Shown: in pieces, positions 42,579 through 51,253 of the stretch
How the letters are laid out: each line of letters starts with the position of its first letter
Position numbering within the stretch: the first letter of the stretch is position 1
Origin: Paenibacillus caseinilyticus
GTDB lineage: Bacteria; Bacillota; Bacilli; Paenibacillales; NBRC-103111
Direction: 5' to 3'
Assembly: GCF_027533645.1 (NCBI RefSeq)
Contig: NZ_JAQAGY010000014.1
Coordinates: forward strand, 124,001 to 188,000
Length of the DNA: 64,000 nt
The notes under the pieces: model-generated
Told to the model about the DNA's origin: nothing
What the model saw: only the letters and a program-made list of their open reading frames with translations
Databases searched by the model: none
Position numbers and translations under genes: made by a program

Positions 42579-43883
42579 TTATTTAAGCTGCAGCCTCTCA
42601 GCTTGAACTTTGCTCAGCTCCTCCATGCCCGTTTCGAGAATCTGCAGTCCTTCCGCGAGCTCCTTCATCCCGATCGTCAGCGGGGGCATCAGCTTGGCCA
42701 CTTCGCTGCGGGGACCGGACGTCTCCATGATCAGCCCATGCTTGAAGACAATTCCGCACAGGGCCTCAGCCAAGCCCTCCTCGGCAAAGGCGAGCCCTTG
42801 GATCAAGCCCTTCCCCCGGATGTGTACCTGAAGCTGCGGGAAACGTGCCTTGATCCGTTCGAGGGCGGAGCGGATCTCCGCTTCTTTCTCCCTGATTTCA
42901 TCTTCGAACGTCCCGCTGCGCCAGTACTCGAGCGCCTCGGCGGCTGCGACGAAGGCCAGATTGTTGCCCCGGAATGTCCCGTTGTGCTCCCCGGGCATCC
43001 ATGCGTCATATTCGGGTTTGATCAAGGTCAGGGCCATCGGCAGCCCGTAGCCTCCAATCGATTTGGACAGGCAGACCACATCCGGCTCGATCCCCGCTTC
43101 CTCGAAGCTGAAGAAGGTTCCCGTTCGGCCGCAGCCCATCTGAATGTCGTCAATGATCAGCAGAATCCCGTGCAGGTCGCACAGCTTCGCCATGCGCCGG
43201 ATCCAGGCGGTTCCGGCCGCATTCAATCCGCCTTCCCCCTGAACCGTCTCGAGAATCACGGCTGCCGGCAGCGAGACACCGCTGCCCGGATCCTGCAGCA
43301 GCTTGGCCAGATAGTCCACCGTGTCCAGCTGGGACCCGAAGTAACCGTCATACGGCATGAATACCGTACCGCCGAGCTCGACACCGGCTCCTTCCCTCTT
43401 GAATTTGTTCCCAGTAAGGGCAAGTGACCCGAGCGTCATGCCGTGGAACGCGTTCGTGAAGCAGACAACCGACTTGCGGCCGGTTACTTTACGCGCGATC
43501 TTAAGTGCACTCTCCACCGCGTTGGTCCCTGTCGGGCCGGGGAACATGATCTTATAGCTGAGACCCCGGGGCTTAAGGATAATTTCGTGAAATTTCTGCA
43601 GGAACGTTTCCTTGGCTTCCGTGGCCATATCTAGGGAATGGGTGACGCCGTCTCTCAGCAGATACGAGATCAGCTTGGCGCGGATCCGCTCGTTGTTATG
43701 ACCGTAATTCAATGCGCCCGCCCCCGCAAAAAAATCAATATATTCCCGGCCGCTGCGGTCATACAGCAGCGCGTTCTTCGCGGTTGTGAACACGGTGGTA
43801 AAGCTGCGGCAGTAGCTGCGGACTTCCGACTCGAGTGTATCGAACACATGCAGGGCCGGTCTTTCCATCGTCTCGGTTTTCAA
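42579..43883 (-). CDS. ectB: Diaminobutyrate--2-oxoglutarate transaminase
   Basis: 434 aa, class III aminotransferase. It has GAGALNYGHNN near 50, the PLP-binding region IIDDIQMGCGRTGTFFSFE with Asp, and Lys in CLSKSIGGYGLPMAL near 266. It converts aspartate semialdehyde to 2,4-diaminobutyrate, the first committed step. The start is TTG with AAGGGGGAG 6 nt upstream and overlaps the ectA stop (TTGA), so the pair is translationally coupled. Confidence 0.96.
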   Translation of the reverse strand: MKTETMERPALHVFDTLESEVRSYCRSFTTVFTTAKNALLYDRSGREYIDFFAGAGALNYGHNNERIRAKLISYLLRDGVTHSLDMATEAKETFLQKFHEIILKPRGLSYKIMFPGPTGTNAVESALKIARKVTGRKSVVCFTNAFHGMTLGSLALTGNKFKREGAGVELGGTVFMPYDGYFGSQLDTVDYLAKLLQDPGSGVSLPAAVILETVQGEGGLNAAGTAWIRRMAKLCDLHGILLIIDDIQMGCGRTGTFFSFEEAGIEPDVVCLSKSIGGYGLPMALTLIKPEYDAWMPGEHNGTFRGNNLAFVAAAEALEYWRSGTFEDEIREKEAEIRSALERIKARFPQLQVHIRGKGLIQGLAFAEEGLAEALCGIVFKHGLIMETSGPRSEVAKLMPPLTIGMKELAEGLQILETGMEELSKVQAERLQLK

Positions 43884-44446
43884 TGTGAACTCCCCCTTGT
43901 GGTTTGGATCAGATCGCGCTTCTCATCATGCTCCCGCTCACTCTGCTTGGGCAGCGGGCCGAAGCGGATGAGCAGCTCCTCTTCGTGTGCTTTGTCTGCC
44001 GGGAACATGGATGCCGGATAGCCGGCGGACAGCCGGCATTCGGTCCCGTATTCGTGGGCTGTACGCAGGAACAATCCGCGTGAAGCCAGATTGGATGGCC
44101 CGACGGTGGCTTCCACATAGCGGATCTCCCGGCAGGCTGCCCCGGACAGCAGCGTCTTCAGCAGCTTCCGGCCCAGCCCCCTTCTCCTCCGGGAAGGCGC
44201 CACGGCAATCTGCCATACGAACAGGGTATCGGGCCGGTCAGGGCACCGGAAGGCGGAGATGAATCCGCATATTCCTTTGTCATCCTCTGCTACCAGGCAG
44301 GTGCTGCGGAAATGATCCGACAGCAGCAGATAACAGTAGGCCGAGTTGAGATCCAGTGTGCCGGCATCCCGGATCAGCTTCCAGACGGCGGCGCCGTCCT
44401 CCCTCACCGGCATGCGAAGGCGAATGGTTACGGTATGGTGATTCAC
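43880..44446 (-). CDS. ectA: Diaminobutyrate acetyltransferase
   Basis: 188 aa from a GTG at 44446 (AAGGGGG upstream; the longer ORF has no site). GNAT fold: LRMPVREDGAAVWKLIRDAGTLDLNSAYCYLLL, FVWQIAVAPSRRRRGLGRKLL (acetyl-CoA loop), VEATVGPSNLASRGLF, and the C-terminal ELLIRFGPLPK. It N-gamma-acetylates diaminobutyrate. It follows the transporter genes by 22 bp, which joins uptake and synthesis in one operon. Confidence 0.95.
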   Translation of the reverse strand: MNHHTVTIRLRMPVREDGAAVWKLIRDAGTLDLNSAYCYLLLSDHFRSTCLVAEDDKGICGFISAFRCPDRPDTLFVWQIAVAPSRRRRGLGRKLLKTLLSGAACREIRYVEATVGPSNLASRGLFLRTAHEYGTECRLSAGYPASMFPADKAHEEELLIRFGPLPKQSEREHDEKRDLIQTTRGSSH

Positions 44447-44468
44447 ACAGTTTCCCCCTTGCTGTAGA

Positions 44469-45287
44469 TTACATGGAGCGAAAACGCCGAAGGAACGACT
44501 GCAGGCGCTCGGTTTGAGGATCGCCGAAGATCGATTGGGGCGGCCCCTGTTCGACAACGCTTCCATCGGCGCAGAACAGGACGCGGTCCGCAACATCACG
44601 GGCAAAGTCCATCTCGTGGGTGATCAGCATCATGGCCATGTCGCCCTCGGAGGCTATTTCCCTAATGACCTCAAGCACCTCCCCGACCAGCTCTGGATCG
44701 AGCGCAGAGGTCACTTCATCGAACACCATGACCTTGGGCTTCATCACCAAGGCTCTGGCAATGGCCACCCGCTGTTTTTGACCGCCCGAGAGGCGTGAGG
44801 GGTAAGCATCCAGCTTATCGGCCAGACCCACCTTGCCCAGCATGGTTACTGCCAGAGCCTCAGCTTCGGCGTGAGGCATGCGGAGCACCCGGCGCGGGGC
44901 CTCCATCACATTGCCGAGAACGGTCATGTGAGGAAACAGGTTAAAGTGCTGGAAGACCATGCCGATCTTGCTCCGCAGCCGGTGCAGGTGCTTGGCTGTG
45001 GGAGGAACCGGGCGGCCGCTCACCATGCGGTGCCACAAACCCTCCCCATCGACCTCGATGGTCCCGCTCGTCGGTTTCTCCAGCGTCATCAGCATGCGGC
45101 CGAGCGTGGTCTTTCCCGAACCGCTCGGTCCGATCAGGGCCAGCTTTTCTCCCGGGGCCATCTCCAGGTCGATATCCGACAGCACCTGAAGCTCCCCGTA
45201 ACTTTTGCAGATCTTGGAATACTTCACCATCGGATTCTCCGCATGGGAGACCTCCTCCGATTGGTTTGTAACCGTATGCAAACTCAT
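44469..45287 (-). CDS. ehuA: Ectoine/amino-acid ABC transporter ATPase (EhuA-like)
   Basis: 272 aa from ATG 45287 (GGAGGAAAG upstream). Walker A GPSGSGKTTLG, Q-loop MVFQHFNLFPHMTV, signature LSGGQKQRVAIARAL, Walker B KVMVFDEVTSALDP, H-loop LITHEMDFA. It belongs to the polar-amino-acid uptake group, and the linkage to ectABCD and two permeases plus a binding protein identifies it as the Ehu type. The start overlaps the end of the permease gene by 4 bp. Confidence 0.9.
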   Translation of the reverse strand: MSLHTVTNQSEEVSHAENPMVKYSKICKSYGELQVLSDIDLEMAPGEKLALIGPSGSGKTTLGRMLMTLEKPTSGTIEVDGEGLWHRMVSGRPVPPTAKHLHRLRSKIGMVFQHFNLFPHMTVLGNVMEAPRRVLRMPHAEAEALAVTMLGKVGLADKLDAYPSRLSGGQKQRVAIARALVMKPKVMVFDEVTSALDPELVGEVLEVIREIASEGDMAMMLITHEMDFARDVADRVLFCADGSVVEQGPPQSIFGDPQTERLQSFLRRFRSM

Positions 45288-46006
45288 AGGCTTTCCTCCT
45301 TCCGTTGCCATGCCTGCCTCATAACACGCAGGCTGAAACGTGCGGGAGCTGCCTGCTGCATCTTCATCCGTCTCTCCAACCGCTGTACCAGCAGGGATGC
45401 CGGGTAAGAGATCAGAAGGAAGAGGAGGCCGACCAGGGTATAGGGCTCGAAGACCCGGTACGATTCCGATACGATGTTTTTGGCTGTTTTGAGCAGCTCA
45501 ACCAGGGTAATGGCCGAGAGGACAGGCGTTTCCTTGAACATCACGATAAGATAATTGCCCATCACCGGAACGACCGGAGGAAGCGCCTGGGGAAGAATGA
45601 TGCGTGTCCAAATGGAGAATCGCGAAAAGTTCAGTGCGGTTCCGGCCTCCCACTGTCCCCGGGGCACCGCTTCGATCCCGGACCGGTATACCTCAGAGAG
45701 ATAAGTGCCATAGTGGATCCCAAGCCCCATGATCCCTACCGTTATGGCGGAGAAGCTGATCGAAGTGAGACCCGGCAGCGAGTAATACAGGAAGAACACC
45801 TGTACAAGCAGCGGCGTGCTTCGTATGAATTCCATCGCGAACCGGGCCGGCAAGGAGACCCACCGCCATGGAGAGCGGACCAGCATTACAAGCACCAGAC
45901 CAGCAAAGCAGGCGACGATGAAGCCCCCGAAGGTCGCCAGAATGGTGATGCGCAGAGCCTTCAGCAGTTCCGGCAGTATACTTACGGCATAATTCCAATC
46001 CCACAT
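45284..46006 (-). CDS. ehuD: ABC permease, EhuD-like
   Basis: 240 aa from ATG 46006. HisM-type permease with five membrane segments; the inner-membrane component signature is YGTYLSEVYRSGIEAVPRGQWEAG, and FIRSTPLLVQVFFLYYSLP is the typical second block. C-terminal tail basic. It forms the channel with EhuC. Confidence 0.88.
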   Translation of the reverse strand: MWDWNYAVSILPELLKALRITILATFGGFIVACFAGLVLVMLVRSPWRWVSLPARFAMEFIRSTPLLVQVFFLYYSLPGLTSISFSAITVGIMGLGIHYGTYLSEVYRSGIEAVPRGQWEAGTALNFSRFSIWTRIILPQALPPVVPVMGNYLIVMFKETPVLSAITLVELLKTAKNIVSESYRVFEPYTLVGLLFLLISYPASLLVQRLERRMKMQQAAPARFSLRVMRQAWQRKEESL

Positions 46007-46010
46007 CTTC

Positions 46011-46664
46011 TTATCCCCTCCCTGCCGCCATCCGGCTCTCCAGCCTGCGGACCCCGTAGGATACAACAGACGCCATGGCAAAATAAAGCAGGAGCAGCAT
46101 GAATAAGATCTGCGGGGTCCAGGCCATGTAATTGTTGCGCAGTACCATTGCCTGATAGGTCAAGTCGGTCAGCGTAATGAAGTAGACCAGTGAGGTGGCT
46201 TTGATCAGCTCAATCAATAGATTACTCATAGACGGCAGCATCTGCAGTACCGCTTGGGGCAAGATAATTCGGGTCCAGCGGTGCCGAATACTCATATTGA
46301 GGGCGATGGCGGCCTCCCATTGTCCACGGGGCACCGCCTGGACCGAACTGCGGACGATCTCTGAGCCGTAGGCACCGTAATTCAAGCCCACCGCGAGAAC
46401 CGCAGCCGCCAGTTTGGGCAGTTCTATGCCGACGAAAGGCAGCGCATAGTAGAGCCAGAACAATTGAATCAGCAGGGAGCTTCCCCGGAAAAATTCTACA
46501 TACACGGCGGTAAATCCCCGGATGACCCTCGGCCGGGCTATTCTGCCCAATCCCGCCGCAAAGCTCATAAGCAGCGCAAGCAGTGCGGCATAAAATGCAA
46601 CTTCGACTGTTACGAAAGCCCCCTCAAACAGCAGGGGCAGAAACTCTGTCCACTGCAAGGTCAT
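46011..46664 (-). CDS. ehuC: ABC permease, EhuC-like
   Basis: 217 aa from ATG 46664 (AAAGGGTGAG). Paralogue of EhuD: VEFFRGSSLLIQLFWLYYALPF and NYGAYGSEIVRSSVQAVPRGQWEAA with the EAA loop. It starts one base before the binding-protein stop, so the two are translationally linked. Confidence 0.88.
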   Translation of the reverse strand: MTLQWTEFLPLLFEGAFVTVEVAFYAALLALLMSFAAGLGRIARPRVIRGFTAVYVEFFRGSSLLIQLFWLYYALPFVGIELPKLAAAVLAVGLNYGAYGSEIVRSSVQAVPRGQWEAAIALNMSIRHRWTRIILPQAVLQMLPSMSNLLIELIKATSLVYFITLTDLTYQAMVLRNNYMAWTPQILFMLLLLYFAMASVVSYGVRRLESRMAAGRG

Positions 46665-46665
46665 C

Positions 46666-47568
46666 TCACCCTTTGCACAGGGCGGCTGACGTGGCGTCAC
46701 CCGGCAGTTCGTCTGCCGTAAACCCGAATTTTTGGAGGATTTTCAGCAGTTCACCGGAATCCTTTAATTTCTTAAGCTCCGCATTAAAGGCTTCCTGGAA
46801 CGCCTTGTCTCCCTGACGGAATGCTGTCGCCCCATAGCCCCGTACACTTTTGCCGTCGATCACGGGCTGTTTGAACTCTTTGACCCGCTCGAGCTTGTCG
46901 TCTTTTGCTGACTCCAGCATGGACTGCATCGCGGGTCCCGTCATAGCCGCCGCTTCAGCCCGGCCGGCCTGAAGCGCACTGAGTGCTCCTGCCTGGTCTG
47001 GGACCATCAGCATCCGGTCCTTGGACACGCCGGATTTCTCCAGATAGCCGATCTCTACGGCTCCGGTCATCACGGCCACCTTGGCCTTCGCGTTCTTAGC
47101 CAAGTCTTCATAGCTGTGAAGCTTCAGCGGATTCCCCTTCTTTACAGCCAAGGCCTCGCCAATGCTGTATTCCGGATCAGCAAACAATACGGCCGAGCAG
47201 CGCTGAGGATTGATGAACATCCCTGCAGTAATCAGATCGAACCGCTTGGCCTGAAGTCCGCCCACCAGGGAGCCGAACTCCGTCAGTTCCCCCTTCATTT
47301 CGTTGATTCCCAGATTCTTGAGCACGGTTCGGGCTATTTCTACCGCTTCTCCCGTCAGTTCTCCGTCGGCTGTTTTGTAGGCATACGGTTTTTCGTTGGC
47401 AAACCCTACAGTGACGTAACCCTGCTGTTTGGCCTGGGCCAGCGTGCTTCCTCCGGATCCCGGATTCGAAGCAGCGCCTCCCTCCCCCCCAGCTTCCCGT
47501 ATCCCGCTGCAGCCGGCAGCGGATGAGAGCAGCGCTAGAAACAGAAGCAATCGCGATCCCCTTCTCAA
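46666..47568 (-). CDS. ehuB: Ectoine/hydroxyectoine-binding lipoprotein, EhuB-like
   Basis: 300 aa from a TTG start (GTGGGGG upstream). Lipoprotein signal: RRGSRLLLFLALLSSAAGC with lipobox Cys at 20, then a Gly/Ser-rich linker. The SBP_bac_3 domain follows: GYVTVGFANEKPYAYKTADGELTGEAVEIA, ITAGMFINPQRCSAVLFADPEY, AGRAEAAAMTGPAM. The ligand set (ectoine/5-hydroxyectoine) is inferred from the linked ect genes. It is the first gene of the ehuBCDA-ectABCD operon. Confidence 0.88.
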   Translation of the reverse strand: MRRGSRLLLFLALLSSAAGCSGIREAGGEGGAASNPGSGGSTLAQAKQQGYVTVGFANEKPYAYKTADGELTGEAVEIARTVLKNLGINEMKGELTEFGSLVGGLQAKRFDLITAGMFINPQRCSAVLFADPEYSIGEALAVKKGNPLKLHSYEDLAKNAKAKVAVMTGAVEIGYLEKSGVSKDRMLMVPDQAGALSALQAGRAEAAAMTGPAMQSMLESAKDDKLERVKEFKQPVIDGKSVRGYGATAFRQGDKAFQEAFNAELKKLKDSGELLKILQKFGFTADELPGDATSAALCKG

Positions 47569-47599
47569 GTGACCCCCACATCCTTTCGGTCGATGATTG

Positions 47600-47611
47600 G
47601 TTCGTACGAAC
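47600..47611. promoter_or_regulatory. Palindrome GTTCGTACGAAC upstream of the ehu-ect operon
   Basis: A perfect 12-bp palindrome 32 bp before ehuB, probably in its leader or promoter. The core GTTCGTAC recurs inside the operator-like element upstream of the BCCT/GbsR genes (52958-52965). No clear -35/-10 pair for the operon was identified in 47569-47871, which otherwise shows nothing. Confidence 0.4.
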
Positions 47612-47871
47612 AGTTATTAGCCTAACATTCCCTTCAGATGATCGTCATTTCCGATATCGGCGGATATTTCCAGTGATTCCCTTCTCCAGAGGGATGAAGG
47701 GGGCTCACACGGGAGATGCTCCTTTTTCCTCCCGAATCGTGGCTCATCCTTGCCAAGCTAGCGGTTTACCAGACGTTGAAGCTTGTGGTATTGAACGGAA
47801 CCGACGTTTCATATTTATATCTAGATTGGTACCGCTTAACAAAAGGAATTGTTTAGAATTTGTAATTCCCC

Positions 47872-47925
47872 TTTACATTCGGCCTCGGTTGTTTTATGAT
47901 ACTAACAGGAATTAGTATGCTAGCA
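47872..47925 (+). promoter_or_regulatory. Promoter and operator-like repeat of the TIR-like gene
   Basis: TTTACA (47872-47877), 17-nt spacer, TATGAT (47895-47900). Directly after it come inverted arms ATACTAA (47899-47905) and TTAGTAT (47912-47918), merging into the 15-mer ATTAGTATGCTAGCA also found at 37425. The layout suggests repression by the MarR protein encoded at 37589. Confidence 0.6.
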
Positions 47926-47955
47926 TCTTAATTCGCAACTACATAAGCACTACCT

Positions 47956-47985
47956 GGAGGAGCCTGTCACCATTGGCTTCTTTTT
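47956..47985 (+). terminator. Terminator-like hairpin in the TIR-gene leader, related to the leader family
   Basis: AGGAGCC/GGCTTCT stem (one G-U pair) with loop TGTCACCATT, then five T. The left arm and loop (GGAGGAGCCTGTCACCA) match the first hairpin of the leaders at 32409 and 36836. Located between the promoter and the TIR-like start, it could act as an attenuator. Confidence 0.5.
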
Positions 47986-48028
47986 GTCTTTTTCTCATAT
48001 ACAGGCTCGAACAGGGGGATTTATAAGC

Positions 48029-48454
48029 GTGTCGGCTACCAAATTGCACCGCAGACCATACAGACTGTACCTCAGCCATTCTTGGAGTTATCAAGAAATG
48101 GACCAAGAGCTCATTCGGCTGCTGAAGCAGCGAGGAGGCTTTCCGTTTCAGATCATTTCATTGGAACCGCAGCTTGCCGAAGACTTGGCTGATGAAAGAG
48201 AGCTATATGAGACGATTCGTGCCAAGATGAAACACTGCGATTGCGTCCTCGTCATGTGCGGGATATATGCTGCATATTCCCGTTGGATCAACAAGGAGCT
48301 AATTGTTGCAAAAAGCGAGCTGCACAAACCCGTATTGGGCATTCAGCCATTTGATGCGAAGCGAACTTCCTTGATCGTCAAGCAGCATGCGGATGCGCTT
48401 CTGCCGCTCGAAGCGGATGCCATTGTCTCGAAGCTAAGAAGCTTAACGGAGTGA
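48029..48454 (+). CDS. TIR-like (DUF1863/MTH538-type) domain protein
   Basis: 141 aa from GTG 48029, with CAGGGGG about 10 nt upstream. Single TIR-like fold: YRLYLSHSWSYQEMDQELIRLL (strand A, loop with Ser/Trp), FPFQIISLEPQ, LYETIRAKMKHCDCVLVMCGIYAAYSRWINKELIVAKSELHKPVLGIQPF. Related proteins include the ThsB-like TIR subunits of Thoeris, but no ThsA-like NADase partner is next to it, so a defence role is only a possibility. It has its own promoter. A frameshifted paralogue lies at 40034 on the opposite strand. Confidence 0.8.
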   Translation: MSATKLHRRPYRLYLSHSWSYQEMDQELIRLLKQRGGFPFQIISLEPQLAEDLADERELYETIRAKMKHCDCVLVMCGIYAAYSRWINKELIVAKSELHKPVLGIQPFDAKRTSLIVKQHADALLPLEADAIVSKLRSLTE

Positions 48455-48472
48455 CGACGAAACATACGAAAA

Positions 48473-48497
48473 GGAGCCAGTGGAATTCACAGGCTCC
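48473..48497. terminator. Hairpin between the TIR-like gene and the catalase pseudogene
   Basis: GGAGCC-A-GTG ... CAC-A-GGCTCC, 25 nt; on the minus strand it is followed by CTTTTCG. It probably terminates the leftward catalase unit and the rightward TIR-like gene. Confidence 0.5.
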
Positions 48498-48549
48498 GGG
48501 AAAACGGAGGAAGACTTTGCTTATTGAAATGTGCAATGTCTTATCCGGC

Positions 48550-49194
48550 CTATCCTCGATTTATCACTTGAGGAGGCTGTCCAGGGGTAGAGTGTACCGC
48601 CGGGGAAGCAGGATTCAGCACGGGTCTTCCGCCCGCGGCACGGGGACTGCTTACGTACTCGATCTCACCCGTACCGTCCGGCGTCGGCCCCTGCGCCCAG
48701 CGTCCGCCCTTGCTCTCTTCGCCTTCCCAGAAATTTATGAACTGCTTGGACACTTCCTGAACCTCAAGCTCTCTCGGGAACGAAGCCGGCACAATCTTCC
48801 CTTCCATCTCCCCAGTTCTGCGATCGCGGCGAGCCATTGGTTCTGATGGAAGGTATCCTGTGCAATCAGGAAGGAGAGCATGTCCCTTACGCCGGGATCA
48901 GGCATTTGTTCGTACAGCCGTACGTCCTGCAGACGCCCTTGAGATTCAGCGTTGAGATTCGCCCGGAAGTCTGCGAGCAGATTGGAGATAATATCTGGAG
49001 TTCCATGGGTATATTGCACTGTCTGTCGGGGTTGCACCCAAACCCGATACGATGACATGCTGGGGTTCATGCCTCACATAGCCGCAGCAATCACCGAATT
49101 GTCCACCAAGAACATCCTAAAGATTCTTGGCATACAAGGGATCCGGCTTCTCCGGACTGGCCCTGTACTGCAGTTCCTTCATGTGAAAAAACAT
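48550..49194 (-). pseudogene. Manganese catalase, multiply frameshifted
   Basis: From ATG 49194 the frame reads MFFHMKELQYRASPEKPDPLYAKNL and then stops. Further pieces match manganese catalase in other frames: NLLADFRANLNAESQGRLQDVRLYEQMPDPGVRDMLSFLIAQDTFHQNQWLAAI, and after another shift KIVPASFPRELEVQEVSKQFINFWEGEES. Much of the four-helix bundle between residues 40 and 110 is missing. Intact members use a di-manganese centre to remove hydrogen peroxide; this copy cannot. Confidence 0.88.
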
Positions 49195-49313
49195 CGTGAG
49201 GCCACCTCTCTTATTCCGAATTGTGGACTGCTTGGCACAAAGCTCCATCCACATCATCGTTTTTTGAAGTCATTCCTGCCATTATGCCAGTCTCCTTACT
49301 AGACATTAAACTG

Positions 49314-50594
49314 TTAAGATCCAGGAATTATCCCGCAGGCCTCGGAGAGCTGTCTTTTCTTTTGTTCCAGGTAAGATTGGTCCAATGATTGGAGCACACC
49401 CGGATTGATACCTTGGATAACATTGTCGCCGAATTCCTGCGCGGTCTTTTTTATCCTCGGATCCCCGTTTAGAGCAATACGAGTAAGGGCATCCAATAAA
49501 GCTGCTGAGACCGAGATGTCCTTGGCTCCGTAATGCCTGATCTGATAAAAGCACTTGTACAGCAGATCTGCATACGGAAGGAAGGGAATCTCGAGGCGTA
49601 GGGTGCCGGTTGAATCAGAAAATGTCCAAGAGGAACAATCTGTTGATGCCATTCGGGTGAGTATCACTCCAAGCTCGCGGATGCAGTAGATGGCTGTGTT
49701 GGGATCGTTAATGCCAGGAGAAATGGCCCTCAGCGCCATCTCTGCGATATTCTCTAGTACATATTCCAGATCATGCGTGTTGGTCCGATCCTTCCCGATC
49801 GATATCATTCTGTCAAGATTGTCGCTGTTTATCCCCGTATGCGGTGTCCCGAAAATCTCGAGCAGCGGAGCGCCCTGCTCCACATAGGCGCCGATCCTTG
49901 GCCCCATTCGAATACGCCAGCCATTTCGCTCTGCGAGATTGACAACGCTTTGGATGTCAACCGAGCGGATATATCCCTCATTCTTCGCGAGAACAACCGC
50001 CAGCCGGCTTTGGGATTTGTCCGAAGCCTTGGCATTCCTGGGAGCATCTGCAGGCTGCAGAAACTGGAGCAGGTTCAATGCATGGGCCCCAATCTCGGCA
50101 ATCAGACGATTCACTTGAATGAGCATCGAGATCCGGTGGATGAAGTAGATGAAGAACAGCAAACAGCATACAGCCAGCAGCACTCCTACGGAAGCGTCCG
50201 GAACCATGGTATCCGTTGAGGTGCGCTTCAAGAAGAGCATAGATGTAATCGAATACACGAAGCCGGCAAAAAAGACTCCCTGGGCATGCTGCATGGCTTT
50301 GCTTCGGATAAAGTTTGGCAGCGTTCTCGGCGAATACTGCGAGGTATACGTTGACAAGACAACCATCATGACGGAGAACGTGATGGTGGTCATGGTTAGC
50401 AGAGACGTGGCTATAGACGACATGACATCTTTGGCCAAGCCCGCTCGTGTCAGGAATATTTCAGGCAGAACTTCATATAACGGGCCGGACCGATCCACAA
50501 TATCGACCAGCAGAGCTAATGCGGCGGCAGAGATAATATAGAGGATCGGCAGGATCCAATATTTGTGGCCTTGGGCCAAAAATGTCCCTTTCAT
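49314..50594 (-). CDS. DUF2254 membrane protein
   Basis: 426 aa from ATG 50594 (GAGGGGG upstream). Four membrane segments in the first 190 residues (YWILPILYIISAAALALLVDI; SLLTMTTITFSVMMVVLSTYT; GVFFAGFVYSITSMLFL; VGVLLAVCCLLFFIYFI), then a soluble domain with IRSVDIQSVVNLAERNGWRIRMGPRIGAYVEQGAPLLEI and AISPGINDPNTAIYCI, the DUF2254 signature. Biochemical role unknown. Location among osmoadaptation genes suggests envelope or ion stress (weak inference). Confidence 0.85.
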   Translation of the reverse strand: MKGTFLAQGHKYWILPILYIISAAALALLVDIVDRSGPLYEVLPEIFLTRAGLAKDVMSSIATSLLTMTTITFSVMMVVLSTYTSQYSPRTLPNFIRSKAMQHAQGVFFAGFVYSITSMLFLKRTSTDTMVPDASVGVLLAVCCLLFFIYFIHRISMLIQVNRLIAEIGAHALNLLQFLQPADAPRNAKASDKSQSRLAVVLAKNEGYIRSVDIQSVVNLAERNGWRIRMGPRIGAYVEQGAPLLEIFGTPHTGINSDNLDRMISIGKDRTNTHDLEYVLENIAEMALRAISPGINDPNTAIYCIRELGVILTRMASTDCSSWTFSDSTGTLRLEIPFLPYADLLYKCFYQIRHYGAKDISVSAALLDALTRIALNGDPRIKKTAQEFGDNVIQGINPGVLQSLDQSYLEQKKRQLSEACGIIPGS

Positions 50595-51217
50595 CCGTTC
50601 TTTCCCCCTCTCGTTACGGATGAACCAAGTATTTCCTAACCCGGTCAGGATTATTATGTTCATATTACTAATGAATACCACCCGGTTCTTTTAAGGAGCT
50701 ATAACCAGTCTGCTGACCAGTGAGTTGGATTTAAGATCGACGTAAAAGAAAGCACCTAAATGAGATCGAGAAATCTACAAAGATAAGGCCTCTGCTTGAA
50801 TGCCAAGGCCTAGTTAAACAGAATTGATAAGCACTTGTATGGTCGCCTGTTGATGCCCTGATCTACGTATGCCTTTTCGAATGAAGATTAGACGGAACGA
50901 ATCATTTGGATTTTCCGAAATATTCATGACCTATTCCGTGGCTTCCGTGTTCACTTTTCTCGTTAAGACTCTAATAAATACTTGGTTTAAGCTACCTCTG
51001 ATTGCATCTTCAAATGACAACTTCAGAATCGGCGAATTCCACTTCATGAAACAAATGCTAAAAACCGGCCCTTTTCTCATTGTCTCTGCGAGCCGAGCCG
51101 GTTTCTTAGGTAATGGGTTCATTGCACTTACAAGGGAGACTATAAGAAGCGCCCAATTCCTTGTATGGGCTGTTCCCATGGTTACCAGAATACTGGCCGG
51201 AGAACCAGGATTGCGAT
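50595..51217. other. Intergenic region, no convincing gene
   Basis: Overlapping ORFs on both strands (116 aa on plus at 50869; 82 aa on minus at 50931) are present, but neither has a ribosome site or recognisable family, and they are mutual shadows. The sequence may be a decayed gene. Confidence 0.4.
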
Positions 51218-51252
51218 AACCTAAAAAGACCCGGATTCCGGGTCTTTAGGTT
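51218..51252. terminator. Terminator of the BCCT transporter gene
   Basis: Long stem AACCTAAAAAGACCCGG/CCGGGTCTTTAGGTT around ATT; symmetrical, so it could act in both directions. It ends 2 bp before the transporter stop. Confidence 0.85.
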
Positions 51253-51253
51253 A

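Noticed and set aside
43880..44605. Longer EctA starting at 44605
   Set aside because: The extra N-terminus is unlike EctA and overlaps the ABC ATPase gene in another frame; GTG 44446 has a proper ribosome site.
40034..48454. Complete Thoeris defence system
   Set aside because: TIR-like genes are present but no ThsA-type SIR2/SLOG gene is adjacent, so the system name is not justified.
50869..51219. 116-aa plus ORF and its 82-aa minus shadow
   Set aside because: Mutually overlapping, without ribosome sites or recognisable domains; left as unexplained sequence.
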